DNA from: Gemmataceae bacterium
GTDB lineage: Bacteria > Planctomycetota > Planctomycetia > Gemmatales > Gemmataceae
Direction: 5' to 3'
Assembly: GCA_003136315.1 (NCBI GenBank)
Contig: PLDW01000492.1
Location: 1 to 38,375 of the forward strand
DNA: 38,375 bases
The notes under the pieces were generated by a model. It worked only from the letters and a program-made list of their open reading frames with translations. It ran no database searches and had not been told where the DNA came from. Position numbers and translations under genes: made by a program. Below are positions 15,774-24,352 of this stretch, one piece after another. Numbering within the stretch: the first letter of the stretch is position 1; each line of letters begins with the position of its first letter.

Positions 15774-18114
15774 CTGCGGCCAAGCGGAACCCGCAGTAGT
15801 CGAACCGGTACGCGGGAACGATCCTGTAGCGGTCCGCTGACCGGCAGTACCAGCCGTAGTCGTACCAGCTACCGCCGCGGAGCACCCGAGACGAAGCCCG
15901 CTCGTCAAAATGGTCTTCGCACCATTCCCACACGTTCCCGTGCATATCATACAGGTCGTACTGATTCGGTCGAAGTTCTCCTACGGGGTGGGTCGAGCCT
16001 TTTCTCCATGCCTCGCCGAACCAGGCATAGTCCTTCAGTGAGGGCTCGTCGTTCCCGAAGCACCAACGATCGGCCGACCCTCCCCGGCAGGCGTACTCCC
16101 ACTCCAGTTCCGTGGCCAGTCGGTGCCCACACCACGCCGCGAAGTTCCAGGCGTCGTACCACGTCACATGTACGACCGGGTAGCGTTCGTCCCCGCGTCT
16201 ACGCCACCAACTCACCAGGGGGTGTTTGCCGTGCCACCGCTCCGCCCGGTGGGCGGGGTCGAACAGCTCGTACATTTCGTTCGTCACCACCCACAGGTGC
16301 ATTCGGAACGCCGCGACGGGGCGGGGGACGCCCTGCACACCGTCCACAGGGTCGGCCCCATACGGGCACACCCCGGCTGGGATGGGGCGGAACCCACCTT
16401 CGATCTCCTGGTGAATTCGGCGCTGGTTTGCCCACCCCTTTTCCAGAGCCCGATACGAGGCACGCCACCTGGTGATCGTTTCGGGTGATCGTCTCTGCAT
16501 GGACCGAAAAGCGTGGTACACCATCCTCCGGTGCCACTGCACCCAGTCGTGAGAGCCTCGTACCGTTTGCGGCGGCGCGAAGTACGGCCGAAACACCGCG
16601 AACCATCGTTCCCGATCAATCAGTTCGTCGGGCAATTCGGCCGCGAACGTCCAAAACTCGTCGAACGCTGCGAGCCCCTCGCCCTTGCCATCGACCACCC
16701 ACCGACGCATCTGGACCCGGTCGTCCGGTGACCCGAAACGCATCCCCCAGTAGGCCGCGAAGAACGCCTGGACGGTACGATCGTGCCAGGCCACGCCCCG
16801 GCGGCCGAGTTCGCGGAAGAGGAGGAAATCGACCGCCCCGGTGTTCATCTGGGTGAGCAGGTCGAAGTCGTTTTGATACTCCGCTGGCGTGCCCAGCCCG
16901 GCCCCCGCGAGTCGCGTGGCAACCGCCGTGTGAAACCCTGGCAGATCCCGCTCAGGAATCCCGACCGTGTTCGGTTCCGGTGGGGCGTCGGGGGTCTTGG
17001 CCGAGAACATCTCGAATGCGATCGCCCCGAGCAGCGCTGCCGCGCGGTCGATCCGGGTCTGATGGTTCCCCCGGCCGGGCTCGCCCCCTTTGGGCAACCC
17101 GATATGGGCGGCTGGCCCGACCAGCCCGGAGGCCAGCAGCCCCCGCCGATTCACCCGCTCGTCGCCGCCCGGTACAAGACGGGCGGGGTCAATGTGCTCT
17201 CCCGGCTCGAAGTAGGCCAGGGCGTACACATCCGTCGCAGTGGTCAGCCCAAGCCCACGGACGGCCTCCCTGGGGTCGCCACCGCTGGCCGTGGCGTCCG
17301 CCACCGCACCCCCAATCAGCCCGGCCATCAAACGGAGCAACCGGGGCACCGCCAGGAGCCCGCGGCCGCCGGTGGGGATGTCGTCGTACCAGTCCCCGCC
17401 CGCCTGCCGGGTCAGGTAGAGCCGGACCTCGGGTTCCCCCAGCGGCTCGACCCGCAGGAATGTCCAGTCCGGGCCAACGAACAGATCCCAAGCACCATCA
17501 AAGGCGTGCGGTCGACCGGCGACCCACACCGGGCAGCCCCGCCACCCGTCCGACCCGAGTACATCCCCCAGAAGCCCCGGGACGCCATCGCGAGAGAGAG
17601 CGTGGTCGAGGCCATCAATGAGCAGTGTGATCCGGCCATCCGCCTGCAACCGCTCGACAGACCGCCGGTTCTGGGTGAGGTCGCCACCCCCGTTCCGGGA
17701 GATCGCCGACGCGAGATGGTCTAGAACTGCGCCCGGAGTCCGATGTTCGGCTTCGAGGAGGTCGAGGCCGCGGGTCGAATCCAGCCGAATCAGCAGGGGG
17801 AGTGTCCCCGAGCCCGGTCGTCCCGCAAGACTCGCTTCCAGCCACTGGAGGTTCGTGGTTTTGCCCAGCCCGGCATCGCAGACCAGACCGACACGCAACG
17901 GACGAGCCCGACCGGAGGCCAGTTCGAGGAGTTTGGACCGCTCAATCGGCTGCCACGGGTCGCGATCAGGCCGTGACTCTGGGGTCTCGGGTGTAGCTCC
18001 ACCAACGGCCCCACAAACCAGACCCCGCCGCTCCTTCGGATTGGCGACGGGGTCGAGTTGTGACAGCCGCTGCCCGCGTAGGAAGGGCTGCGGGGTATTC
18101 CCGGGCGAATTCAT
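15751..18114 (-). CDS. NACHT/STAND-like ATPase with C-terminal FGE-type variable domain (DGR target 3)
   Basis: 787 residues from ATG 18114. The shared motif [12 protein letters not shown] (11-22) is followed by P-loop [10 protein letters not shown] (79-88), Walker [12 protein letters not shown] (162-172) and a sensor-like [10 protein letters not shown]. The middle has [13 protein letters not shown], the NACHT-flank motif. The C-terminal ~230 residues are FGE-like: [67 protein letters not shown] and GFRLA, ending in VR3. It is the first gene of the minus-strand locus, facing away from the restriction operon across a 363-base gap. Conserved architecture with targets 1 and 2 indicates duplication of the whole gene plus the post-VR repeat. 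The role is probably ligand-triggered switching; the ligand is unknown. Confidence 0.92.
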   Translation of the reverse strand: MNSPGNTPQPFLRGQRLSQLDPVANPKERRGLVCGAVGGATPETPESRPDRDPWQPIERSKLLELASGRARPLRVGLVCDAGLGKTTNLQWLEASLAGRPGSGTLPLLIRLDSTRGLDLLEAEHRTPGAVLDHLASAISRNGGGDLTQNRRSVERLQADGRITLLIDGLDHALSRDGVPGLLGDVLGSDGWRGCPVWVAGRPHAFDGAWDLFVGPDWTFLRVEPLGEPEVRLYLTRQAGGDWYDDIPTGGRGLLAVPRLLRLMAGLIGGAVADATASGGDPREAVRGLGLTTATDVYALAYFEPGEHIDPARLVPGGDERVNRRGLLASGLVGPAAHIGLPKGGEPGRGNHQTRIDRAAALLGAIAFEMFSAKTPDAPPEPNTVGIPERDLPGFHTAVATRLAGAGLGTPAEYQNDFDLLTQMNTGAVDFLLFRELGRRGVAWHDRTVQAFFAAYWGMRFGSPDDRVQMRRWVVDGKGEGLAAFDEFWTFAAELPDELIDRERWFAVFRPYFAPPQTVRGSHDWVQWHRRMVYHAFRSMQRRSPETITRWRASYRALEKGWANQRRIHQEIEGGFRPIPAGVCPYGADPVDGVQGVPRPVAAFRMHLWVVTNEMYELFDPAHRAERWHGKHPLVSWWRRRGDERYPVVHVTWYDAWNFAAWCGHRLATELEWEYACRGGSADRWCFGNDEPSLKDYAWFGEAWRKGSTHPVGELRPNQYDLYDMHGNVWEWCEDHFDERASSRVLRGGSWYDYGWYCRSADRYRIVPAYRFDYCGFRLAAVPEAGAR
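15774..15898 (-). repeat. DGR variable repeat VR3
   Basis: Ungapped match to the TR with 16 differences, 15 at template adenines; the other is a synonymous third-position change in a Gly codon near the 5' end. It encodes [17 protein letters not shown] and RFDYCG at the end of target 3. Even the template Asp of the NDP segment is altered (to Val), so mutagenesis reaches non-Asn codons. Confidence 0.96.
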
Positions 18115-18477
18115 GCGATATCCCGACGACGAGGATCGATGTCCGCCTACTGTACCACACCGAGACGCCCGTTTGTATGCTCCCTGACCGACCCATCCGG
18201 TTCGGAGCGTCCGCGCGGCAGCCGCTACCGGGTAGAAGGCACGGAATAGGGAGGGTGGGAGACAGAATGCGGGAAAATCTGACGAAGAGGTAGGAATAGC
18301 CTTCCCGCGTGAGAAATGGAAACGATTTCAGGGTGTGGTGGCAGGAGTCCGATCGTCATTCTTGGCAATTTCCGAGCGCTGTCACGGACAAACAACATGG
18401 TAAGATAACCCCCTCGGGTCACCTGCTGACACTCCCCTGCGGATCGTCGTTCCGGTGCCCAACCGGGCAGACGTGCC
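18115..18477. other. Divergent intergenic region
   Basis: 363 bases between target 3 (minus) and hsdR (plus). It must hold the promoters of both, but I can assign no convincing -35/-10 pair. It has no clear hairpin, repeat or RNA gene. Confidence 0.5.
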
Positions 18478-20856
18478 ATGAATGAAGCTGAAACGTGCCG
18501 GACACTCGTCCGCCCCAAGCTCGAAACCGTCGGTTGGGCGGCCAACGGGGAACGATTCTACCGCGAACAACTCCACATCACCGACGGGCGGATCGTCGTG
18601 GCCGCGGGGAAGCCGCACCGGCTGAAACGCAAAGTCCCCGACTTCCTCCTCTACTTCACCCGGGACGTTGTTCTCGCAGTCGTCGAGGCGAAGTCCGACC
18701 AGAAGCCCGCCGCCGACGGGCTTCAGCAGGCCAAGGACTACGCCCGGACCCTTGGCCTTTTCTTTGCATTCACCACCAACGGCGCGGAGATCATCGAGTA
18801 TGACGCATTCACACAAGCCGAGACCCCTCGCACAGATTTCCCCACACCTGCCGAGTTGTGGCAGCGCTACCAGATCGGGATGAGCCTCTCGACCGCCACC
18901 CGCGACGCGCTCCTCGTCCCCGACTTCTTCGACCCGAAACGCATCCCCCGGTATTACCAGCGAATCGCGATCGAACGGGCCGTCCGGGCGATCGTCGGCG
19001 GGCAAAAGCGGTGCCTCCTTACCCTCGCCACTGGGACCGGCAAAACGACCGTTGCCTTCCAGATTTGTTGGAAGTTGTGGTCCGCCAACTGGAACGCGAC
19101 CGGCGACCCTGGCCGCAAGCCCCGGATTCTTTTCCTCGCCGACCGGAATAAGCTCGTCGATGACCCGAAGGCGAAGGACTTCAAGCCGTTCGGGAACTCC
19201 GCCTGCAAGATCGAAGGGGGCAAAGCGACGAAGGGGCGAGAAATGTACTTCGCCATCTACCAGGCCCTGGCGGGGGAGGAGAACCGCCCTGGGCTTTACT
19301 GGCAGTACCCGCCGGATTACTTCGACCTGATCGTGATTGATGAGTGTCACCGCGGATCGGCAGGCGACGAGGGCCGATGGCGGGAAATCCTGAACTACTT
19401 TCAACCCGCCTACCAACTCGGCATGACCGCCACCCCGCTCCGCGAGGACAACCGGGATTCTTACCTCTACTTCGGGAACCCACTGTACACCTACAGCCTC
19501 AAGCAGGGCATCGACGACGGGTTTCTCGCCCCATACCGGGTACACCGCATCGTTACCACCTTCGATGCGGCCGGTTGGCGACCGACAAAGGGGCAGCTCG
19601 ACAAGAACAGCCAGCCGATCCCCGACCAGGAATACCACACCAAGGACTTCGAGCGGTTGCTCTCCCTGGAGGCCCGCAACGATGCCATCGCCCGTCACCT
19701 CACCGACTTCTTCCACAAGACCGACCGGTATGCGAAAACGATCGTCTTCTGCGTCGACCAGGAGCACGCCAGCCAGATCCGGGCCGCGCTGCACAAGTTG
19801 AACCCCGATCTCGCGGCCGAAGCGGCGAGTAGGGGAAGTGAGTACGTTGCCCGGGTAACCTCCGACGAGGGCGAGATCGGGGGTGGGTTTCTCGGCAAAT
19901 TTCAGGATCTCGAAGAGCCGTTCCCGGTCGTTCTGACCACTTCCCAACTTCTGACAACCGGGGTGGATGCCCCCACCTGCCGGAACGTCGTCCTGATTCG
20001 GGTGGTTGGCTCGATGACCGAGTTCAAGCAGATCATCGGACGGGGCACCCGCACCCGGGAGGACTACGGGAAACTGTTCTTCAACATCCTCGATTACACC
20101 GGTAGCGCGACCCTCAAGTTCGCAGACCCGGATTTCGACGGGGAACCAGTCGCAGTGACCCCCGAGGAGATTGATGAGTACGGGAAGACGATCACATCCC
20201 CGGATCTGCCTCCGCCCCCTCCGGAGGAGCCCGAAGGGGGTGACGAAGGAGGCTACATCCTCACACCCCCGCTCCCCGGCGGTCGGCAGAAACTCTTTAC
20301 CCACGGGGGGCCGGGCGGGATCGATACCGAGATCATCTACGACCTCGACCCCGCCGGGAAGAAGCTCCGCACGGCGGAAATCACCAAGTACGTCGGAGAG
20401 GAAATGCGGAAGCTGTACATCGACCCGGACGATCTCCGGAAGCGATGGACCAACGCCGAGCAACGGGCCGCGGTAGTGGAGGAACTGACCAGCCGGGGAA
20501 TCGGCCTCCCGGTTCTCGCTGCCGAGGCCGGGCAACCGGATGCCGACCCGTTTGACCTCCTCTGCCACGTTGCCTACAACGCCCCCTTGCTTACCCGGAA
20601 GCAGCGGGCCGAGAAGCTCCGGAAGGCGAAGCCGGATTTCTTCGACCAGTACGGTCCAGACGCCCGCGCGGTGCTGGATGCGATCCTGGAGAAGTACACC
20701 GAACACGGGGTCGGGGAGTTCTCGCTTCCGAGTGTGCTCGAAGTCCCGCCGATCTCATCCCTCGGCAACCTGAACGAGATCGCCGGCCGATTCGGCGGGG
20801 CCGCGAAGCTGAGGGAAGCTGTGGATCGGCTGCAAGAGTACCTGTACGCGGCGTGA
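18478..20856 (+). CDS. hsdR: Type I restriction enzyme, R (endonuclease/translocase) subunit
   Basis: 792 residues. The N-terminal nuclease has the PD-(D/E)xK pattern: PDFLLYF with Asp55, then VVEAKSD with Glu70 and Lys72. The superfamily 2 motor follows: LATGTGKTTVAF (motif I, near 183-194), VIDECHRG (motif II, DECH at 288-291), GMTATPLR (motif III) and, further on, IGRGTRTREDYGK (motif VI). The C-terminal ~200 residues would dock on the methylase complex. It is about 200 residues shorter than the EcoKI-type subunit but normal for HsdR of the EcoEI/type I-B-like branch. The downstream hsdM starts 18 bases later. It cuts DNA lacking the methylation made by HsdM/HsdS after ATP-driven translocation. 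All key motifs are intact. Confidence 0.95.
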   Translation: MNEAETCRTLVRPKLETVGWAANGERFYREQLHITDGRIVVAAGKPHRLKRKVPDFLLYFTRDVVLAVVEAKSDQKPAADGLQQAKDYARTLGLFFAFTTNGAEIIEYDAFTQAETPRTDFPTPAELWQRYQIGMSLSTATRDALLVPDFFDPKRIPRYYQRIAIERAVRAIVGGQKRCLLTLATGTGKTTVAFQICWKLWSANWNATGDPGRKPRILFLADRNKLVDDPKAKDFKPFGNSACKIEGGKATKGREMYFAIYQALAGEENRPGLYWQYPPDYFDLIVIDECHRGSAGDEGRWREILNYFQPAYQLGMTATPLREDNRDSYLYFGNPLYTYSLKQGIDDGFLAPYRVHRIVTTFDAAGWRPTKGQLDKNSQPIPDQEYHTKDFERLLSLEARNDAIARHLTDFFHKTDRYAKTIVFCVDQEHASQIRAALHKLNPDLAAEAASRGSEYVARVTSDEGEIGGGFLGKFQDLEEPFPVVLTTSQLLTTGVDAPTCRNVVLIRVVGSMTEFKQIIGRGTRTREDYGKLFFNILDYTGSATLKFADPDFDGEPVAVTPEEIDEYGKTITSPDLPPPPPEEPEGGDEGGYILTPPLPGGRQKLFTHGGPGGIDTEIIYDLDPAGKKLRTAEITKYVGEEMRKLYIDPDDLRKRWTNAEQRAAVVEELTSRGIGLPVLAAEAGQPDADPFDLLCHVAYNAPLLTRKQRAEKLRKAKPDFFDQYGPDARAVLDAILEKYTEHGVGEFSLPSVLEVPPISSLGNLNEIAGRFGGAAKLREAVDRLQEYLYAA

Positions 20857-20874
20857 TCGGACGGAAAGATACTC

Positions 20875-22692
20875 ATGGCAAGAGCGAAGAAGGCGGCCAG
20901 TGATGCGGCCCCACCAACCACGGCCCAGCGCCTCGGGTCGCTGCTGAAGTCCGCCCGGGACACGATGCGGAAGGACAAGGGGCTCAACGGCGATCTCGAC
21001 CGACTCCCGCTCCTCACCTGGCTCATGTTTCTGAAGTTCCTCGACGATCACGAGACCGCCGCCGAGACCGCCGCCGCACTCTCTCGGCAGAAATACCGGC
21101 CGACGATCGATCCCCCCTACCGGTGGCGGGATTGGGCGCTGAATGACGATCTCACCGGGAAGAACCTCCTGAAGTTCATTTCTCTGGAGGACACCCCCCT
21201 CCCGCGAGCCAAGGGAGCCTCCCCGACCAGCCCACCCACCACTGGCCTCGGGCTGATCCCGTACCTCCGCGGGTTCGTAAGCAGCGCCGACCCGAAGCGC
21301 CGGGTCGTCGGGGAGGTGTTCACCGGGGTCACGAACCGCATGGAGGAAGGGGCGCTCTTCTGGGACATCCTGAAGCAGATCAATGGCATCCACTTCGACT
21401 CGACTGACGAGATTCACACCCTCGGCCACCTCTACGAATCTATGCTCAAGGAGATGCGGGACGCGGCAGGGGATTCGGGCGAGTTCTACACCCCGCGAGC
21501 AGTCGTTCGGTTCATGGTCCAGGCCACCAACCCCCGGCTCGGGGAAACGGTCCTCGACCCGGCTGCCGGGACCGGCGGATTCCTCGTCGAATCCTTCGGC
21601 CACCTTGCTGGGCAGGCGAAGAAGGCCCAGGACCGCGAGACCCTCCAAACCCGGAGCATCTTTGGGCAAGAGGCGAAGCCGCTCCCGCACATGCTCTGCA
21701 TGATGAACCTCCTCCTGCACGGCCTGGAGGCCCCGAGCGTCACGAAGGGGAATAGTCTCGCCGTCACACTCACCGAGCTTGGCGAGTCGGATCGGGTTGA
21801 TGTGATCCTGACGAACCCGCCCTTCGGCGGAGAAGAGGAAAAAGGCATCCAGAACGGGTTCCCGGCGGACAAACAAACGTCCGAAACGGCCTTGCTGTTT
21901 CTCCAACTCATCATGCGGAAACTGCGGAAGACCCCCAAGCCAGGCCGGGCTGCGGTGGTTGTCCCGAACGGGATACTGTTCGGCGATGGGGTATCCGGCC
22001 GAATCAAGCAGGAACTGTTGACGCAGTTCAACCTGCATACGGTGGTTCGACTGCCGAACGGGGTGTTCGCGCCCTACACCTCGATCCCGACGAACATCCT
22101 CTTCTTCGACCGTTCCGCCCCCACGGCCGACGTGTGGTATTACGAGGTCGCACCGCCGGAGGGCCGCAAGCAGTACACCAAGACGGCCCCGATTCCCTTC
22201 GAGGCATTTGCCGATTGCCTTGCGTGGTGGCCGAAGCGGATCGAGAACGAGCGGGCGTGGAAGGTGCCCTTCGCTGCGGAACACGAGGATGCCCGTCGCC
22301 GAGCCACCCCGCACTGGAACGCTGCCACCGTAGCCGACGCACGGGCGAAGGGGTTGCGGGACGAGATCGTGAAACTCGAAGGGGAGATCGACACCCTTGA
22401 AGCCGAGGCCCGCCCCCCCAAGCCCTCCGCGCGGATCACGGCTGCGAAGGAGCAGGTACTCCATTTGGCGGGTGAGGAACGGACCGCGCGAGAGACAGCC
22501 CGCACTGAGCGGGCTGCGGGCGATGCCCAATACTGGCCGGTCTTCAACATCGACCGCAAGAACCCCAGCGCCAGAGTGGACGCCGAACACCTCCCACCCG
22601 AGCACCTCGTCGAAAGCATCCTCGCAAAAGAGGCGAAGATCGCGGCCATCGTTGGCGAGATCAAGGCGTTGCTTGCGGGGGGTGGGGCATGA
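20875..22692 (+). CDS. hsdM: Type I restriction-modification DNA methyltransferase, M subunit
   Basis: 605 residues from ATG 20875, with GGAAAG nearby upstream. An N-terminal helical HsdM domain (LTWLMFLKFLDDHE) precedes the N6-adenine methyltransferase fold. That fold shows FYTPRAVVRFM and DPAAGTGGFLVE (SAM-binding motif I, about 204-240) and ILTNPPFGG (catalytic NPPF near 312). The C-terminal ~120 residues contain a charged coiled-coil-like region (EIVKLEGEIDTLEAEA) suited to binding HsdS. It overlaps hsdS by four bases (ATGA). It methylates adenine in the sequence chosen by HsdS, protecting host DNA. It appears complete. Confidence 0.96.
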   Translation: MARAKKAASDAAPPTTAQRLGSLLKSARDTMRKDKGLNGDLDRLPLLTWLMFLKFLDDHETAAETAAALSRQKYRPTIDPPYRWRDWALNDDLTGKNLLKFISLEDTPLPRAKGASPTSPPTTGLGLIPYLRGFVSSADPKRRVVGEVFTGVTNRMEEGALFWDILKQINGIHFDSTDEIHTLGHLYESMLKEMRDAAGDSGEFYTPRAVVRFMVQATNPRLGETVLDPAAGTGGFLVESFGHLAGQAKKAQDRETLQTRSIFGQEAKPLPHMLCMMNLLLHGLEAPSVTKGNSLAVTLTELGESDRVDVILTNPPFGGEEEKGIQNGFPADKQTSETALLFLQLIMRKLRKTPKPGRAAVVVPNGILFGDGVSGRIKQELLTQFNLHTVVRLPNGVFAPYTSIPTNILFFDRSAPTADVWYYEVAPPEGRKQYTKTAPIPFEAFADCLAWWPKRIENERAWKVPFAAEHEDARRRATPHWNAATVADARAKGLRDEIVKLEGEIDTLEAEARPPKPSARITAAKEQVLHLAGEERTARETARTERAAGDAQYWPVFNIDRKNPSARVDAEHLPPEHLVESILAKEAKIAAIVGEIKALLAGGGA

Positions 22693-23843
22693 GCGCTGAC
22701 TGGCCCCGTGTCCCGTTAGGTGAAGTGCTCACGCTGCGAGAACCGGATGTCGAAGTCGCTCCGGATCAGCAATACAACTTTGCGGGGGTGTACTGTTTCG
22801 GGCGGGGAGCGTTCGTCGGGCGAACGAAAGTGGGGCGAGAGTTTGCCTATCCACGCCTTACTCGCTTGCGAGCAGGTAATTTTGTCTACCCCAAATTGAT
22901 GGCCTGGGAAGGGGCATACGCATTGGTGCCCCGAGAATGTGACGGGTTGGTCGTCTCAACTGAGTACCCCGTCTTCGCCATCAACACAAATCGACTGATT
23001 CCTGCTTTCCTTGAAGCGTACTTCAAACGAGCCTCTATTTGGCCAGAATTCGGTGGGGTAAGCACTGGGACGAATGTTCGGCGAAGGCGGTTGAACCCGG
23101 CAGACTTTTTGAGCTACCGATTCCCCCTCCCACCGCCAGCCGAGCAGCGGCGAATCATGGCTCGGGTAGAGTCGGTAGCGGGCCAGATCGCGGAAGCACG
23201 GCGGTTGCGAGAGGAGGCAACCGCAGAAGCGGACGAACTCTACGGTGCCATACGATTCCATATCTATGAAAAGCTCGCTGAACCGCGCACGCCGCTCGGA
23301 AAAGTATTCCACCTCGTGAACGGACGGGGATTCAAGCCCTCGGAATGGGGAAGCACGGGACGGAGAATTATCCGCATACAGAACTTGAAATATCCTGACG
23401 CGCCGTTCAACTACTTCGATGGAGTTGTCGCTCCTCAGCACCTTGTTCAGCGCGGGGATGTCTTATTTGCGTGGTCGGGCCAAATCGTAAGTCTGGGTGC
23501 TCACATTTGGAATCAGGAAGAGAGTGTACTCAATCAGCATATCTTCCGGGTCGTCAGTAAGTGCGATGTGCTACCTCGCTTCGCCCAGGAAGGGTTAAAC
23601 GCATTAGTGACTCAAATGAAGCGACAAGTACGCGGCCTTGAAATGTTCCACATCCGCAAGCAGGAACTGAACCGCCTTCCGTTCCCACTTCCCACCGTCG
23701 ACGAGCAGTGGCGGATCGTCGCCCACCTGGATGCCCTTCAGGCGAAAGCGGACGCCCTGCGGACCCTCCAATCCGAGACGGCAACCGAGTTGGACGCCCT
23801 TCTCCCCGCGGTGCTGGCGAAGGCGTTCGCGGGCCAGTTGTAG
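22689..23843 (+). CDS. hsdS: Type I restriction-modification specificity subunit
   Basis: 384 residues with the expected two-half layout. Each half has a target-recognition domain followed by a conserved coiled coil: PPPAEQRRIMARVESVAGQI near 150-170, and LPTVDEQWRIVAHLDALQAK near 335-355. The recognition regions (about 1-145 and 195-330) are less GC-rich than the neighbouring genes, as usual for fast-exchanging HsdS domains. It sets the bipartite DNA sequence recognised by the methylase and nuclease. The start overlaps hsdM by four bases. The recognition sequence cannot be read from the protein alone. Confidence 0.95.
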   Translation: MSADWPRVPLGEVLTLREPDVEVAPDQQYNFAGVYCFGRGAFVGRTKVGREFAYPRLTRLRAGNFVYPKLMAWEGAYALVPRECDGLVVSTEYPVFAINTNRLIPAFLEAYFKRASIWPEFGGVSTGTNVRRRRLNPADFLSYRFPLPPPAEQRRIMARVESVAGQIAEARRLREEATAEADELYGAIRFHIYEKLAEPRTPLGKVFHLVNGRGFKPSEWGSTGRRIIRIQNLKYPDAPFNYFDGVVAPQHLVQRGDVLFAWSGQIVSLGAHIWNQEESVLNQHIFRVVSKCDVLPRFAQEGLNALVTQMKRQVRGLEMFHIRKQELNRLPFPLPTVDEQWRIVAHLDALQAKADALRTLQSETATELDALLPAVLAKAFAGQL

Positions 23844-23985
23844 CGGTTGCGCCAATTATGTTGTCCTTACAGTTCTCCCGGCTTGCCCAAACCGCCTTCC
23901 GCTGAACCATTCCCTATCGCCCATCCGATGGATGTGTCATCTCGACACAGTTGGCAACTCGCCTCTTCTCCGAGGGTCCGCTGTG

Positions 23986-24024
23986 CTATACCGTGTATAG
24001 TGGGGTGCATACCTGTGCATACCT
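23986..24024. promoter_or_regulatory. Palindrome plus tandem decamer, candidate operator
   Basis: CTATAC-CGT-GTATAG (23986-24000) is followed at once by two tandem copies of GTGCATACCT (24005-24014 and 24015-24024). They lie about 80-120 bases upstream of the small winged-helix gene at 24104, so they may be its operator or that of the dGTPase transcript. The rest of the 260-base gap after hsdS shows nothing I can name. Confidence 0.45.
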
Positions 24025-24103
24025 CGACACAAGGTCACTCCAAACGGGGAACAGCGATACGGAGGCGGCGGTTGTTCCCCGCCGCCAACCACAGAGGTGA
24101 ACC

Positions 24104-24325
24104 ATGACCGTAGCCCAGCAAAATAGTCTTCAAACTCATGTTTTGGGCATCATCAACGATGCCGGGGCAGACGCACTGAGCATTCCCGAGATTGAGGTCC
24201 AGTTGAAGAATCGGGGCCACTGGGACGCCGACACGTTTGACGTGCGAGACGCGGTGGCCGAACTGGTCCAACAGCGCAGGGCGATGTTCGTCCCGGGGCG
24301 GCTCGTTCGGCGGCTCGACAAGTAA
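24104..24325 (+). CDS. Small winged-helix-like protein
   Basis: 73 residues from ATG 24104, with GAGGTGA a few bases upstream. The pattern of helices and turn (LQTHVLGIINDAG, ALSIPEIEVQLKNRG, VRDAVAELVQQRRA) followed by MFVPGRLVRRL fits a winged helix, where the last part would be the wing. It is probably a DNA-binding regulator. It sits between the restriction operon and the dGTPase, 27 bases before the latter, and could regulate either. The family is not recognised precisely. Confidence 0.6.
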   Translation: MTVAQQNSLQTHVLGIINDAGADALSIPEIEVQLKNRGHWDADTFDVRDAVAELVQQRRAMFVPGRLVRRLDK

Positions 24326-24352
24326 CGCGATGGCGTCCAGCCCGGGGGCACC

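Noticed and set aside
18382..20706. Long open frame antisense to hsdR
   Set aside because: Mirror frame in GC-rich coding DNA; hsdR has complete motifs and codon use.
20755..22605. Long open frame antisense to hsdM
   Set aside because: Shadow of hsdM, which carries intact methylase motifs.
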